Part shown: one piece after another, positions 37,334 to 49,407 of the stretch
Layout of the letters: each line of letters opens with the position of its first letter
How positions within the stretch are numbered: the stretch's first letter is position 1
Source: Rhyacophila brunnea
Taxonomy: Eukaryota > Arthropoda > Insecta > Trichoptera > Rhyacophilidae
Direction: 5' to 3'
Length of the DNA stretch: 64,000 nt
Assembly (NCBI GenBank): GCA_022495005.1
Contig: JAGYXB010000509.1
Coordinates: 2,046,001 to 2,110,000, forward strand
Program-made: the position numbers and the translations under genes
Notes under the pieces: generated by a model
Databases searched by the model: none
Seen by the model: only the letters and a program-made list of their open reading frames with translations
What the model was told of the DNA's origin: nothing

Positions 37334-38074
37334 GTGTTTGGGTCGAAATCCTGAAGGCCGAAATCCCGAATGCTGAAATCTCAAATGGCCGAAATCCAAA
37401 AAGGCCGAAATCCCGAATGCCGAAATCCTGAATGCTGAAATCCTGAATGGCCGAAATCTCGAATGGCCGGAATACCGAAGGCCGAAATCCCGAAAAAAAA
37501 AATATAAACAGTAATAATTGCGCAATCTTAACTATCTTGAATTGCGCAAATTTTACAAGAAAGACAAAAAACCTTTTTTTTGTGGAATTTTGCGGAATTA
37601 TTGCTATTTGTATTTTTTTATTTTTCGGGATTCCGGCCATTCGGGATTTCGGCCTTCGGGATTTCGGCTTTCGGGATTTTGGCCATTCGGGATTTCGGCC
37701 ATTTGGGATTTCAGCATTAGGGATTTCGTCCTTCGGGATTCCGGCCAGCGGGATTCCGGCCATTCGGGATTTCAGCATTCGGGATTACGGCATTCGGGAT
37801 TACGGCCTTCGGGATTTCGGCCTTCGGGATTTCGGCTTTCGGGATTTTGGCCATTCGGGATTTCGGCCATTTGGGATTTCAGCATTAGGGATTTCGTCCT
37901 TCGGGATTCCGGCCAGCGGGATTCCGGCCATTTGGGATTTCAGCATTCGGGATTACGGCCTTCGGGATTTCGGCCTTCGGGATTTCGGCTTTCGGGATTT
38001 AGGCTTTCGGGATTTCGGCCATTCGGGATTTCAGCATTGCGGATTTCGGCCTTCGGGATTTTGTCCGGCACCCC
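37334..38074. mobile_element. Fold-back element built of 15/16-bp minisatellite units
   Basis: The element is flanked by AAACTAAG on both sides (37326-37333 and 38075-38082; 9 bp if the preceding C is counted). The left arm (to about 37495) is an array of units like GGCCGAAATCCCGAAT; the right arm (from about 37622) is the same array inverted (TTCGGGATTTCGGCC, 15 or 16 bp). The unique centre also begins and ends with inverted words (aacagtaataattgcgc / gcggaattattgctatttg). The right array is about three times longer and contains a 168-bp higher-order repeat. The long ORFs here (FRDFGHSGFRPFGISA-like in several frames and both strands) are by-products of the repeat, not genes. Confidence 0.85.
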
Positions 38075-38128
38075 AAACTAAGATCATTATTCTCAGCAGT
38101 TGGTGTGAAAAAAGTGTGGGAGTAGTAA

Positions 38129-38269
38129 AACCAGAATATAATATTTTTTCTTAATCCAATTGTGCGTCCAACGAATTTGAAATTCAGGCATTTACTTCCA
38201 ATAAAAGTAAAAAGAGCAAAAAGAATTTCCGAAGAAAAACCGTCACGTATCGAAAACTGTCTCGCTGTA
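38129..38269 (+). other. Unidentified open frame next to the minisatellite element
   Basis: A 46-codon + frame reads LNPIVRPTNLKFRHLLPIK, then VKRAKRISEEKPSRIENCL. The codons look less AT-biased than the surroundings. There is no ATG, no clean acceptor and no recognised family. It may be a remnant of a mobile element or exon. Confidence 0.2.
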
Positions 38270-38312
38270 TGAAGCAATTTTGTTAATGTGACCTGCTTGT
38301 AAAGCACCACGT

Positions 38313-38392
38313 TGGCTGAGGGGAAATTAGTAAAATGTTTTCAGCACTGGCGATTTGCGACAGAAACAACTTCGAACCCACCTTCTGTGTTA
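38313..38392 (+). repeat. tRNA-like SINE head
   Basis: An A-box-like TGGCTGAGGGG and a B-box-like ACTTCGAACCC lie about 55 bp apart. This spacing suits a tRNA with a long variable arm (Leu or Ser type). Confidence 0.4.
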
Positions 38393-39329
38393 GTGGGAGC
38401 TTTGCGTAATATTTTCTTGTATTCCGTTTTATTTTAAGCGCTTTAATCTAATTGTTATTAAAATATATACGAATGTTACTGTTTTTTGTTTTGTACCTAT
38501 ATTAATTATTTCGAAATTATATATTTATCACAATAATTATTACTAACATAAGAATTTGACGGTATATTTGCAAAATTTTCAATATTCACTTTAATTTTCG
38601 TCATTTAAGTAATTATAAATAAAATGAAGTAGTTTTGATATTTGTGATAAAAAATGGTAACACCAAAAACAAACACAAGTTACCCAGTTAAACCAGATCG
38701 GTATTGTCGGTGCTTTTTAAAGATATACAATTTTCTCGTTACTTCGTTCTAACAAAATTTTCGTGCATGCCACAAGTTCACTACTGCTGATTTAGAGTTT
38801 AGACTAACATAATATGGTAATATCTAATGAAGAGTGACCACAGCTACACATACGGTATAAACAGGGTGACGACTTGCTAAGAATTGTATTTTTTTTTTTA
38901 AATATGTAGTTGTTAATTTAATTAGTTACTATCAAATTCAACTCTCTCGACTATAAATAGATTAATATCGAAAAATACTTCCAAAGTAAGTAGCGTCTAT
39001 CAGTCAATCAATATTGACATATAATTTGACCTTTAGTTATTCTGTTCTACAATATGTATTGATGATAATTATTTAATGATATATTTGTCGAAGTATGACA
39101 GCCGGTTTTCTGTGATAAATATCTATATATGGAGGTAATTATATGACTTGGTAAGTAGTATGCTCAATTTATTATTTATTGCAGTATTAACTGTATACTT
39201 AGGTATAGGTACTATGTATTTATATTTTGTACGTTTTCCTATTTGGTACCTAATCATTCTTCTCGTTATACAATTAAGTTTGACACTCTTAAGAAATGAT
39301 TAAATTGATATTACGTAGTAATAAGGTTA

Positions 39330-39560
39330 TCATAAAATTTGTATTTGGAAATATTTTATAACGTCGTGGGTTCGAAGTTCGAATCCTGGGTCAGGCAAAT
39401 ACACATATTGTTTTTCAATTTGTGTTTGAGTCCAAGTATGGACCAAATAGGTGAAGCAAGTGGCTTTCATCCTTTTTTCGTATAAACAAAAATCTGTTAA
39501 AACAAATCTCTTCTGTGGAGGCCACAGAACAGATAATAAATATAATACTGATAGGCTATA
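39330..39560 (+). repeat. tRNA-derived SINE, family copy B
   Basis: B box AGTTCGAATCC at 39376-39386, then ctgggtcaggcaaatacaca, tgtgtttgagtccaagtatg, a 'aaatctgttaaaaca' block and the tail tcttctgtggaggccacaga. The order and words match the copy at 50.2 kb (tgtatttggacccaaagtat, aaatctgttaatacaacc, ctctgctgaggcc). Confidence 0.7.
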
Positions 39561-39899
39561 TTCAATACGCCGCATGTTGAAGCAGGCTTTTGAATGTGTG
39601 AGTGTCCTACACAAATGAAGCACGCATTATGCACGTACAATCGTGTGTGTAATACACCAAAATTAAATGAGCGTAAATGCATAAACCGAGAGCAGTTTTC
39701 AGTATTCGTCGTAAAATGTATTCTTGACACGTGTCTAAGTTTAACACGGATTCTTCCTTACTCGAGTCGGTTACCTGCTATCGCCTTTACCCTATATATA
39801 TTTCAGTTCCCATTATTTCTGAGTTTCCTGGCGCAGGCCTATTATAATATTATGATCTTATTAGGATCGGAAATGGTTAAAAAAATATTATTTTACTAA

Positions 39900-41470
39900 A
39901 TAAAAATCTTACATAAATCAATTTGAATAACTAACTATACATACATAATTATGTTTTAAAACCAACACTTATTATTTGTTATTATATAATTTCAATATTA
40001 TTGAATTTGTATTTTTGAAACATCTAATATTTAATTTATAAATGTATTTATTTTTGTACAGTTTGTTAGCATGTTTTATTATAAAAGTTTTACAAATAAA
40101 TTATATTGCATACTGCAGTATCTTTCGACGTATGTTTTTATGATTATTATTCTTGGCCTGCTTAAAAAAGTCAAAGAGTGACATATGCAATGACTTCATT
40201 TTAAAAAAAAGTTGACATTAATATCTATAGATAATAATATCTACATACTAATATTTAAATTTTAAGGGTGAGAAAAAAAATGTTACTTAATTTTTATTTA
40301 TGGCCCACAAAATCATTGAGCAAAAACAGTTCATTGTACGAAACTTTTTATAGTGAATAAATTGTTCACAAGTAAAAGCATATTATTAAAAAACTTCATT
40401 CGGACTTGGCGAACTTTTAGAAGTCATGAAGTTTTATATATTAGTTCTGTCCTGTAAATAACTTAATTATTGGTAGTCCCTTGTGTTTAATTTTTCCATC
40501 ACTTTCATACGTTTATGCCCCATCTCCATAAAATAAGGTTTTCTTCAACTACCTACACATTGTTCGAAACATAAATACCTATGAGAAAGTTTTAAATTAA
40601 CAAAAGTTATATAAAAACCAATTACATAATATTTTGTAGCGATATATTTATTTGTAACTTTATCTGATGTTGAATTTACAAGAACGTCTGAATATTAATA
40701 TATTTACATATTCCAGCTTCCGATGCGGAGTAAACAATTTTTAAATCAAAACTTTTAAAGTTGACATCGGCCAAAGCCCCATTTCGTATTCATAGCTGTC
40801 AATAAAAAGCTCCGACTTACAATATCATCGCAAAGCATAAACATGATAGAAAAACTCGCATTACCACAGTGAGCATCTGATAAAAATTACTGCCTACTGA
40901 TCAAGTTGATAACGTAAAAGCACGGGACGCAATTAATTCAGTATGCGAGCGAAGATCCAGTGATAAGAAAATCGTGATATGAATAAATTTAAATTACCAC
41001 ACTGAAGAACTTGTTACAGGTCCACCAATACATACTTTTTTAACCAATTTAACCTGATATTCTTGTTATAAACATGGTGTAAAAAAATCGGTTTTATCTC
41101 AACTGTGGGAACTATTTTAATATACTTGAGACGGCTGTTATAATAAGGGACCTTTAAAAAATGCTGACTAAAAAATATAAGCAGAAAATTGGGACATATT
41201 ATTTATATGAGATTAAACTTGAGTACCCGCAGACAAAATAATTCCGACAATTTACTTTTTTCTAAAGATCTTTCTTTAACTATTCGGCATCCATTAACTG
41301 GATCACCATTCTGGATCCATTAGAATCCACGATCCACTGAAATTCTTCCTTACATTTTGCAGGTCTGACTACTAATGCCAAAAAAATATCCATGGTATTA
41401 TTCAATAAGTCATTAACGATCAGTGAATTTAAAAATTACAATTGATAATATAAATTATAAAAAAATCTTA
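39900..41470. other. AT-rich stretch without a recognised gene
   Basis: No splice-bounded frame or element end. A 101-codon frame at 39594-39899 overlaps the end of a SINE and lacks support. Confidence 0.35.
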
Positions 41471-41794
41471 TGTACGCGCGTTAGAAGTTATACTTCTTTG
41501 GCCTAACAAAACAAAAACAAAAATTGTGATAACCACACTCACATTCAAACACTCAAAAAAGGGCCGCTTATTGGAGCGCCGTTGGTTTATTTCTATACAC
41601 TTTAAATTATATTACTAAATTATATATTTTTTTGTTGTTTTTTTTTTAAAGTAACAACTGTCGTTCTGACGTTTAACAGGTTGTTTACGTAAGGAATTGC
41701 AAATTTCCAACAATAATAAATTCGTTACGGAACAATTCTAAACTATAATATTATATTGTATAATCGTCACAATTGGAGTAACATAATGTGGCGT
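41471..41794 (+). repeat. Dispersed repeat, copy 2 of 2
   Basis: Sister of 8384-8747, same orientation. After the shared end it continues into a GC-richer stretch (ggtatgcgcgcgcagctctc near 41.9 kb) that the first copy lacks, because a tRNA-like SINE head lies there instead. Confidence 0.7.
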
Positions 41795-43112
41795 TTCAAC
41801 TACGGAACTGGCGGAACAATTCTACTATCAATATTATCTATATCTATATAGCTGACTGATTCGCAGCTAACTTCATACTGTCGCATTTTCGTAACGGTAT
41901 GCGCGCGCAGCTCTCAATTTCACTCTCTACCAAACGCCCCAAAATATGTATAACTTCAATAATAAATTCTACATCATCTTACACGTATAACATGCCTATA
42001 GGAATATAATTTATATTATCATTTGTAAAATAGAATCCTACCAATTAAATGCCGAACCAATTAATAATTTGAATATTATATATAATAAAAATATGCGATG
42101 ACCACGGTATGGTACCTAGTAGTAGTGTCTCTAATGCCGTAAGATGTGGTTTCCAATTCCATGACCAACCAATTCACGTATAGTTTTTCAACGAGTTTAT
42201 CAAATATCTAACAACTTTTCTTCGTAAATAGTCGTTTAAGATAACCACACTCTGATATCTGGTTAAAAGTTTGCTAGTAGTGACAATAAAAGCTCTTTTA
42301 GTAAATTATTTACATTTCATATAGAGAAAAACAACACCGCAAAAAGACGCCTTTGGTCATTCGGAGTTTTGTCACTGTTTATATGCGATCACTCTATGCA
42401 GAAATTTAGATATCCACTTTCAGACCTAAATAATATAAATATTACTACAATCAAAAACTGTGGGTTCATGAACTCAAAAGTATAAAAACGAATAATATTA
42501 GTTTGTGCAAATTAACATTTTACTTCATTATTATAACGTTAAATAAGAAGGTTTTCACCCTTTTAATCAAATACAAAAATAATAATCTAACATTCTTAAA
42601 ATTTATTAATTTAAATAATATAAATATATGTTATTTTATAGGTGTAGTTTAGCTCTGTTAAAATATATATCATAATATGACCCAGAGCTATAAACTCGAC
42701 TGCGAACATCAATCCATTTATCGGATTACTTATTAATTAGTGCTAATGGCAAATTGGTCATAGGTTGAACATTATCTACGATGCAATAGCCTAGATATTA
42801 TAATGTCGTTATCGATTATGCTATAAAAACCTCATTAAAAATAAAACATAAAATTATATAGTAGGTATCTACTTATTCTACAATGGTTAAATTCAACAAG
42901 ACTCCAGTTTTGTTCTCAATACAGAGACAATATTGACAATTTTATAAAATATTTAATGTAATTATCAAATTTTTTTCTACCATACATTGCTTTGAGTTGG
43001 TTTCTTTTCATTACTTTTTTTAAAAGATAAATCCATTGTATCATTATATAATAATATGTATATGAGTAAAACAATATAATTTTACTCATTGTGATTAATC
43101 TTGTACTTATAG

Positions 43113-43224
43113 TATGGACCACCATCGTAAATCCGTCATCGAATGCTACAAGAGAAATCTACTAACTGAAGATTGGTGTGAAGAATTTAATAACAGAAGG
43201 AAATGGTACAATGCACGTAGTATG
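43113..43224 (+). CDS. Candidate exon of an unidentified gene
   Basis: After an acceptor (aatcttgtacttatag), a frame reads MDHHRKSVIECYKRNLL, then TEDWCEEFNNRRKWYNARSM, and reaches a possible donor (gtgaagtg at 43225). A 69-nt AT-rich stretch ending in gttttgttttcag follows, the usual size of a short insect intron. The peptide is charged and Cys/Trp-containing, unlike random translation of this AT-rich DNA. The donor is weak, and without splicing the frame ends at a TGA at 43231. No family recognised and no earlier exon found. Confidence 0.35.
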
Positions 43225-43293
43225 GTGAAGTGATAACTTTGAATTGATTAAAGTTTTATAATATTCCATTTCTGATCAAAGTTTTGTTTTCAG

Positions 43294-43374
43294 ACACTAC
43301 GCGCTCTTACCAATAATGGCAAATGCACACTAAGGCTTTTACAAAATAAGTTAACTATTTACTATGGTCTTTAG
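43294..43374 (+). CDS. Candidate terminal exon following the 69-nt intron
   Basis: The acceptor gttttgttttcag is strong. In the phase set by the previous exon the frame reads TLRALTNNGKCTLRLL, then QNKLTIYYGL, and stops at TAG 43372-43374. An A/T-rich 3' region follows. It is short and unrecognised; the support comes from the strong acceptor and phase agreement. Confidence 0.3.
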   Translation, partial: TLRALTNNGKCTLRLLQNKLTIYYGL

Positions 43375-44384
43375 TTCAACTATGTATTTATTTTTTAATA
43401 CTGTTTACATTTATTTATGAATCATTGGCTTTAATTTAAAAAGAAAATATTAGCTTGAAATATAAAGCTGCATATTTCAGCGCAGATATAACGATGCGGT
43501 GTATTTTCAATCAATATATTATTCATTTGTATTCACGGAACTCGCATTTAATTATAATGTTTTCTCGCACAAATCCCTCTTCCCACGCTGCAACATCGAA
43601 TTAAGTAAATAACTAGTATACATTTGATGCGAATAATTTTATTTAAGGTGAACGTAAAGCGGCAGAATACGAATTAAGAAATTTAATAATAGGTACACAT
43701 GACTGATGCATTTAAAAAAAATTGAAAAACAACTTACATAATAAAGTCTGAGTTCGTTGAAGAAGTGATGTATCTTATTGTTACATTTTATTTATTATAT
43801 TTATTAAGTCATAAAAATGTAGGTAGTTGATTAAATAATTATCTCAAAGATTTTTTTAATAAGTAATTCAAAGTTTTAATGTATTATTTGAAATAAAAAA
43901 TTCAGTATTTTTTTATAAAATATAAAAATCTGTTAAAAAAAGTTGAAATCCTTTTTTATTTATATATTAATAATCAAACTATGATGTGGTCATCCAAAAG
44001 ATAATTTAATTTGTGTGAAATATTGTTTTTCGCTGGTAGAAAAGATATCTATATAATATATTCATTGTATTTTTTATGGTGCGGTATAGAAAAAAAAGGT
44101 GAACATACATCCAGAATGAAGTCGATAAACATGACGTCATAAAACAGACAAATGCGAATAAATAAATGAGTTTTAACTTTCATCAACTTAAGTTATTTGA
44201 GCATGCAATGAGGGGATGCATAAGAGAACATGCGAGTCGAATGAAGTATGGAGCGAATGTGTATATTGTGGTTGAGAAACCTGCAATATCGATTCCATGG
44301 TGGTACGGATAATCAATTTTATTATTCACAGTATCATACTTTAAAAATTACCAAATATATTATTATGTATCACCTAAACACACA

Positions 44385-44570
44385 GAATTGAGAAAATGAC
44401 AAATATATATTATGACCATATATAATTTGAACACACTTCTGAGAAACATATTATAACCACCAGAAAAAATGTGCATTGATTGACCACTATGCTATAGGTG
44501 TCCTATCTAATTGCAACAAAGTTAACTGATGGTTTTTACAATACTCTCTGAAGTGTTTTCTATGAATGGA
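44385..44570. mobile_element. Fold-back element, copy 4
   Basis: The left arm (catatataatttgaacacacttctgagaa, then tattataaccaccagaaaaa) matches copy 1. The core keeps atgctataggtgtcctatct, then aattgcaacaaagtt, aligning with atgctacggcgtgacatact, then aattgcgacaaattt at 2.56 kb. The right arm is degraded (ctctctgaagtgttttc). The B-box part of the core is lost. Confidence 0.5.
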
Positions 44571-44699
44571 TGTAGTCAAATTGGTACATTAAACTTAAAT
44601 GCAGTTAGTTAGTAAAATTGAAATTTTAACGCGTATTCTTGACTCACAAAAAGTAGACAAACGTAATAAGGACGTCATTGAATTAAAAAAACATAATGA

Positions 44700-44900
44700 A
44701 AATTGCTGAAATAGAAAGATATAACTCTTCCAGAGGGATTACTTATTTTTAGAATGCCGTTTCGTAATCTGAAGGTTACGTAAAACAAAAGAAAGTCCTT
44801 GACAATGAGCAGAAAACTACGTTTGTGGAAAATGTTGTGAAGATAACAAAATACGGTTGTACGAAACTCATCTAGGGAACAAATTTCTATGTAAAAGTTT
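44700..44900 (+). pseudogene. Possible pogo-like transposase fragment
   Basis: The + frame VLDNEQKTTFVENVVKITK, then YGCTKLI and a stop, resembles the start of the second helix-turn-helix of pogo/jerky-type transposases (L-x-x-E-Q-E-x-x-L-V-x-x-V ... G-x-T ... L). Upstream, ATGCCGTTTCGTAATCTGAA could be the preceding P-x-x-T-L part. The match is weak. Confidence 0.25.
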
Positions 44901-45982
44901 GTGTAAAGATTACAATACTCTCAAAGTGATGTAAGAAGTTATGAGTGTCAAAATGTATTATCGCAAAGAAGCCTTAGCCGAATAATTAATATTATAATCT
45001 GGTAATCCTAATCAATGAAAAGTATGGATAAGTTGATTCTTACCTATTATTCAAGTTCCTAGTACATGCGCTGAGTTACCAATATAAATATTTATTAAAA
45101 TATGTTATTTAATAAAACAGTAAAATAATTTCCAATACTAAAGACATGTTTTAGGTATTTAAGGTAGGTATTCTGCAGTCTTATCTAATCTTAAAATAAA
45201 TTACCTTTATTCTATTTTAATTGAAATATTTATAAATACATTAATAAATAAAAAATAAATACAACACCATATCACATGATTAAATAATAATAAGTCCTCG
45301 AAATAGACTGGAGTGCCGTAGAGCCAAGCTCCGGTTTGTCAAATCTCCGATATTATTACTCCATCTCATGGACAAATTAAATATTGCATTGCAGTTTGTG
45401 AATTATTTAAAATTAATTGGAGCTCCTAACTTTATAATAAACATACATATTGAAAGCTTATAAAAATCTGTCGGAATCATGATAATTTTTTTAATTTGTT
45501 TATGATAAGTTTTAGGTAACCCCCGATTTTAGCTTGTGGCATTGAATTTTTTTTACCACAATTTTAAAGACGATTATTACATTTAACTGTCTGTACTGGC
45601 AAGTATATGACAAAAAAAAATCTAAAGCACATATTTTTACATAATATACATAAAATTACATACTTAATATTTTCAGAAAATAGTCGAGCGCTCCGGTTTT
45701 TGAATTTTTTCATTCCGAGCACTGAATCAGTTCAAGTTTAATTCGCTTAAAAGAATATTAATTACAACATCTGTTTATACACATCGAGATTTTTTTTAAA
45801 TCGTGAAGGCTTCCTTAAATAAGCAGTATTATAAAACAAAAGAAAACCAATAACTTATAAAACTTTAATGCATTTTTATATAGCTGTTGGCAACCGACAA
45901 CTTACACCCATTTTTTTCATCATACGTCTAACCTAATTTTGCAATAAAAAATAATATTTATCCGTCCGTTAAAAATACAGTA

Positions 45983-46254
45983 GTTATTTTTATTGGCACT
46001 ACAAGCTCAAGAGGATATTGGTGGTCTCATGAAAATGTATCTGAAGTTATTTTCACAACAAATGCATGGTCACTATTTTCTCAACGTATTAGATGTACGT
46101 ATGCTCTAGATCTAAACTTACATTAAAAACCGATAATATTCCTGATGTGAGATTCGTATATGTGATCAACAGCTAAAGAGGATCAGGATATTTAGACATT
46201 CGTTTATAGCAAGCATCTGAACGTGGAATCAAATACATTGAAATATTGATAAGA
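45983..46254 (+). pseudogene. Decayed MBF2 / salivary secreted peptide-like gene
   Basis: After an AG (aaaaatacag), one frame reads VIFIGTTSSRGYWWSHE, then NVSEVIFTTNAW. A shift of frame then gives DNIPDVRFVYVINS-stop-RGSGYLDIRL-stop-QASERGIKYIEILIR. The second part follows the insect MBF2 / 'probable salivary secreted peptide' pattern: I-x-x-V-x-V-x-D, G-x-G-G-Y, then S-x-R-G-(I/F)-x-(Y/F)-x-x-x-I-Y. There are two in-frame stops and one frameshift, so it is not functional. The family call is from memory of the pattern and is moderate to weak. Confidence 0.35.
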
Positions 46255-46619
46255 TAAAACAATTTAAGTTCTCGATTTTTTTTTATTCCGGATTTTTAAA
46301 AAAATGTTTTTACACACCACTGATAATCATTTCATTTTATATTGAAGTGTTTTGACGTAAGTAGGCATTACGCTATACAAGCATGTAGGTATCTAATGCA
46401 GTGAATCGATGCAACACACTTGAAATTAGCTAAAGCAAATGAATCGAGTGCATTATTACGCAGTCGCACAGATTGCACTTAATTAAGTGGGTATGCACAT
46501 GCAATGGAAAACTGCACTGGCTAAGAGTACCTATGCAAATATATCATTGGCGCCATGAAACCCAATATTATAATCATTTCTGTGCCGCAATTAGTTAATT
46601 GGTGTAATTAACGTACAAT

Positions 46620-46886
46620 AAGGGTGCGTAAACGCCCTTTGTCATTGCCCACTGAAGAAAGAAGCCGATACATTACACGACTGGTCCTACTTTTCGCCCC
46701 TCCCGTTGTCTATGGATGACCTGTCATTGTCTACAGAGTACTCATACTGACACGTCTGTCGTCTTCACTTGTCAGAATAATCTTAATGTCAGATTTCTTT
46801 CAGATTATTTTAACGTATTTTGGAGACCTTGGAATTCATCTGATTTTGTGGTTATGTGTTATTAATAATTGGAAGTGACGATCAAA
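46620..46886 (+). promoter_or_regulatory. Candidate promoter and non-coding first exon
   Basis: A less AT-biased stretch (acgactggtcctacttttcg, gtcattgtctacagagtact) ends at a near-consensus donor (atcaaa|gtaagtaa at 46887). There is no ATG-initiated frame of note. TCAG-type initiator words (cacttgtcaga, ctttcagatt) lie within. This could be the 5' leader exon of a gene whose coding exons lie to the right. No downstream partner could be fixed. Confidence 0.3.
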
Positions 46887-48021
46887 GTAAGTAAACTTCT
46901 TATCTGTATAATAATATCATAATACACTAGGACATTTGTCAATGTGACAGTCGATTCTAAACGACAATAACTAATAACTTATTTATACTCTTCAGTTATT
47001 ATAGAATACCAAACTCTACTTGGAAGTACGTTATCAATAAATAGTATGGCAGTGGACGTCGTTGCTTGTGCAAAAAGTTATGCTCAGGCTTTATTAATCT
47101 AAAGATATCGGTGCCTTCATCCATCGTATTAAGCGATGTTTATTTAAAATTATTTCCTTCTATTTCTACACTGATTTGTTCTTCCTTCTAATAATAATAG
47201 TGATACATGTCACGTGTAATTATTCTGCCATATTTAAAATACATCATAGCACAATAATTGTGGTATATCATGATTCTATATTCTATCATACGGTTGACCT
47301 ATTCGATTCTACCATTAGATTTGTGTATTTATATAATACCTATTATTTACTTATTTAAATGTTGGTATAGGTTATGTTTTAAGCAATTTGTTTTCTCTAT
47401 GGCTTCTTTAATTATATTCTATTGTATTATTCTCACTAATTGTCATGTCTCATATATTATAAACTTATATATAGTTATTGGTCCTGTGTTTTATATGTTA
47501 CATTATGCAATGCGTAAGACATTGACCAATAATTACTGTTACTTCACAATACAAGAGAATACATAAAATATAATATGAAAACATATTTCGATTAGGAGTT
47601 TTACAGGTCTGATAATTTCTATATGTATATATTATGTTATTTATAGGACGTATTAATAAATACTATATTTTGACCTTTTATTAAATTAACGTATATCTGA
47701 ATTACTGAGAAAAATAACGTCTACTACTATCAGTTAAGTGGTACATGCATATGCAATCAATCTTTGAAATTTAAACAATATTAGGAATTATAGCTACTTA
47801 TGTACATTTCGTAAGTTTATTAAATTAAATTACATCTGACCAGCGTTATATTAATTGTAAAGTACTGCATACTTACGAATTTCAATGATCTTTCTCGTAA
47901 ATTGTAGTTTTTTTTTAACATTTAAGTATAACTAACTATAATCTATTAGAAGAAAATTAAAATCGGTACGGATAAATTTAATTTATCTTGTATTTAAGCA
48001 TTGTTATTTTTATTAATTACA

Positions 48022-48432
48022 TGATGAAGTACCCGGTTTTCGCACAGGGTCACTTCGAGGTTATATTTAATTTAGATATTTAAAAAATAATAAGAGGTAA
48101 TTATTTTTTTAATATTAAAATATCTGTGTTATACAATATGGCAATATGAAAATAATTCTAATAGGAGTAAAGGTCAAACAAAAGAGCACTAAATGAAAAT
48201 CGAATCCAAAATATGCAAACGTTGTTAATGTTATTAATATGTAGTAAAAAAAAATCAAAATTGCATGGAACAAACAAACAACAAACGTTGTATTTTATAT
48301 AATACTAATTTAGAAACCTTCGCAAGTGTGCGCACAACAACTGACAAAAGTTTCATCGCAATCGGATGAACGGCATGGCAGCGCATACAATACGAACAAA
48401 CAAACAAACAAATATTAATTTTTGTATATTAG
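48022..48432 (+). mobile_element. Non-LTR retroelement derivative, single-unit copy
   Basis: It starts tgaagtacccggttttcgca, then cagggtcacttcgagg, and follows the 25.27 kb copy closely through its 5' region. It has just one 3' unit (aacaactgacaaaagtttca, then tcgcaatcggatgaacggca) and a (GAACAAAC)-type tail ending aatattaatttttgtatatt. It therefore shows the unexpanded state of the family. Confidence 0.75.
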
Positions 48433-49407
48433 ATTAGTACCTAAATAATATTTAATTAAGAGACCACGTATAATTTTTAACAATACCAATAATAATAATA
48501 TGTATATATTAGTCAACAAATCACAGTTATGTAATTTCAATTATTGATTTTATGCGATGTCATTAATTAATATTATGTAAAATAATCAAGTAAGGATAAT
48601 ACGGGTAGTGATATTAATTTTAATGAAATGGTAGTATCTAAGCTAAGCAAAAATGAGACAATTGACAATTTTACAGGAGAGCGAAATGGAACAATTGTTT
48701 CAAATTGGTTTCGTGTATATTATATTTTTCATTACAACAATATAGTTGTAACTGCATCACATAATTAGTTTTGCTGTTGGTACCTTTGGAATAGTAAAAA
48801 TGATATTCTAAGCCAGCGTTTCCTAATACTTAGGTTTAAGCACGGAACCTTTTTATGTTATGTACCTACAACATTGCGGAATCGATAAAATGTACAATCT
48901 TAATAGTCAAATAACATTAAATATATTCCTTTAAAAATCTTTGTATGAATAGATTTTTAGCCCAATCAATACGTTTTCATTAATGGACAGAAAATGCTAC
49001 TTTTATAAGACGTGTGTTAATTGCAAATACGCTTCTTTTTCAGTTGCTGTAAATACCGAACAATGTGATGGTCTTATGTATTTTTTTAAGTTATTGGCTT
49101 TAAAAAAACTATCTAAATTTATGTTGAATTTAAATTTCAATGATTTATAATTTTACATGTATATGAAAGGTAACGTATTGTAAAAGAGATTCATCCAAAT
49201 ACATATTGTTATTTATATATATACTATATAGAATGGTATATATAATATTTTAGACGTTTATATTGTTTTTACGGAATTAATACATCAAGAAACAATTTTA
49301 AAATAATTTAAAAATAAATTTACCATGTTTGATATTAAGAAGATCGTAATATATGGGCTTTCATAAAGTTAACTCAAAATAAATTAACAGATTTTTGTTT
49401 TTACTAG

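Noticed and set aside
37229..38154. Several long overlapping ORFs with Phe/Arg/Gly repeats on both strands
   Set aside because: They are translations of the 15/16-bp minisatellite; all frames are open because the unit lacks stops. No splice or start support.
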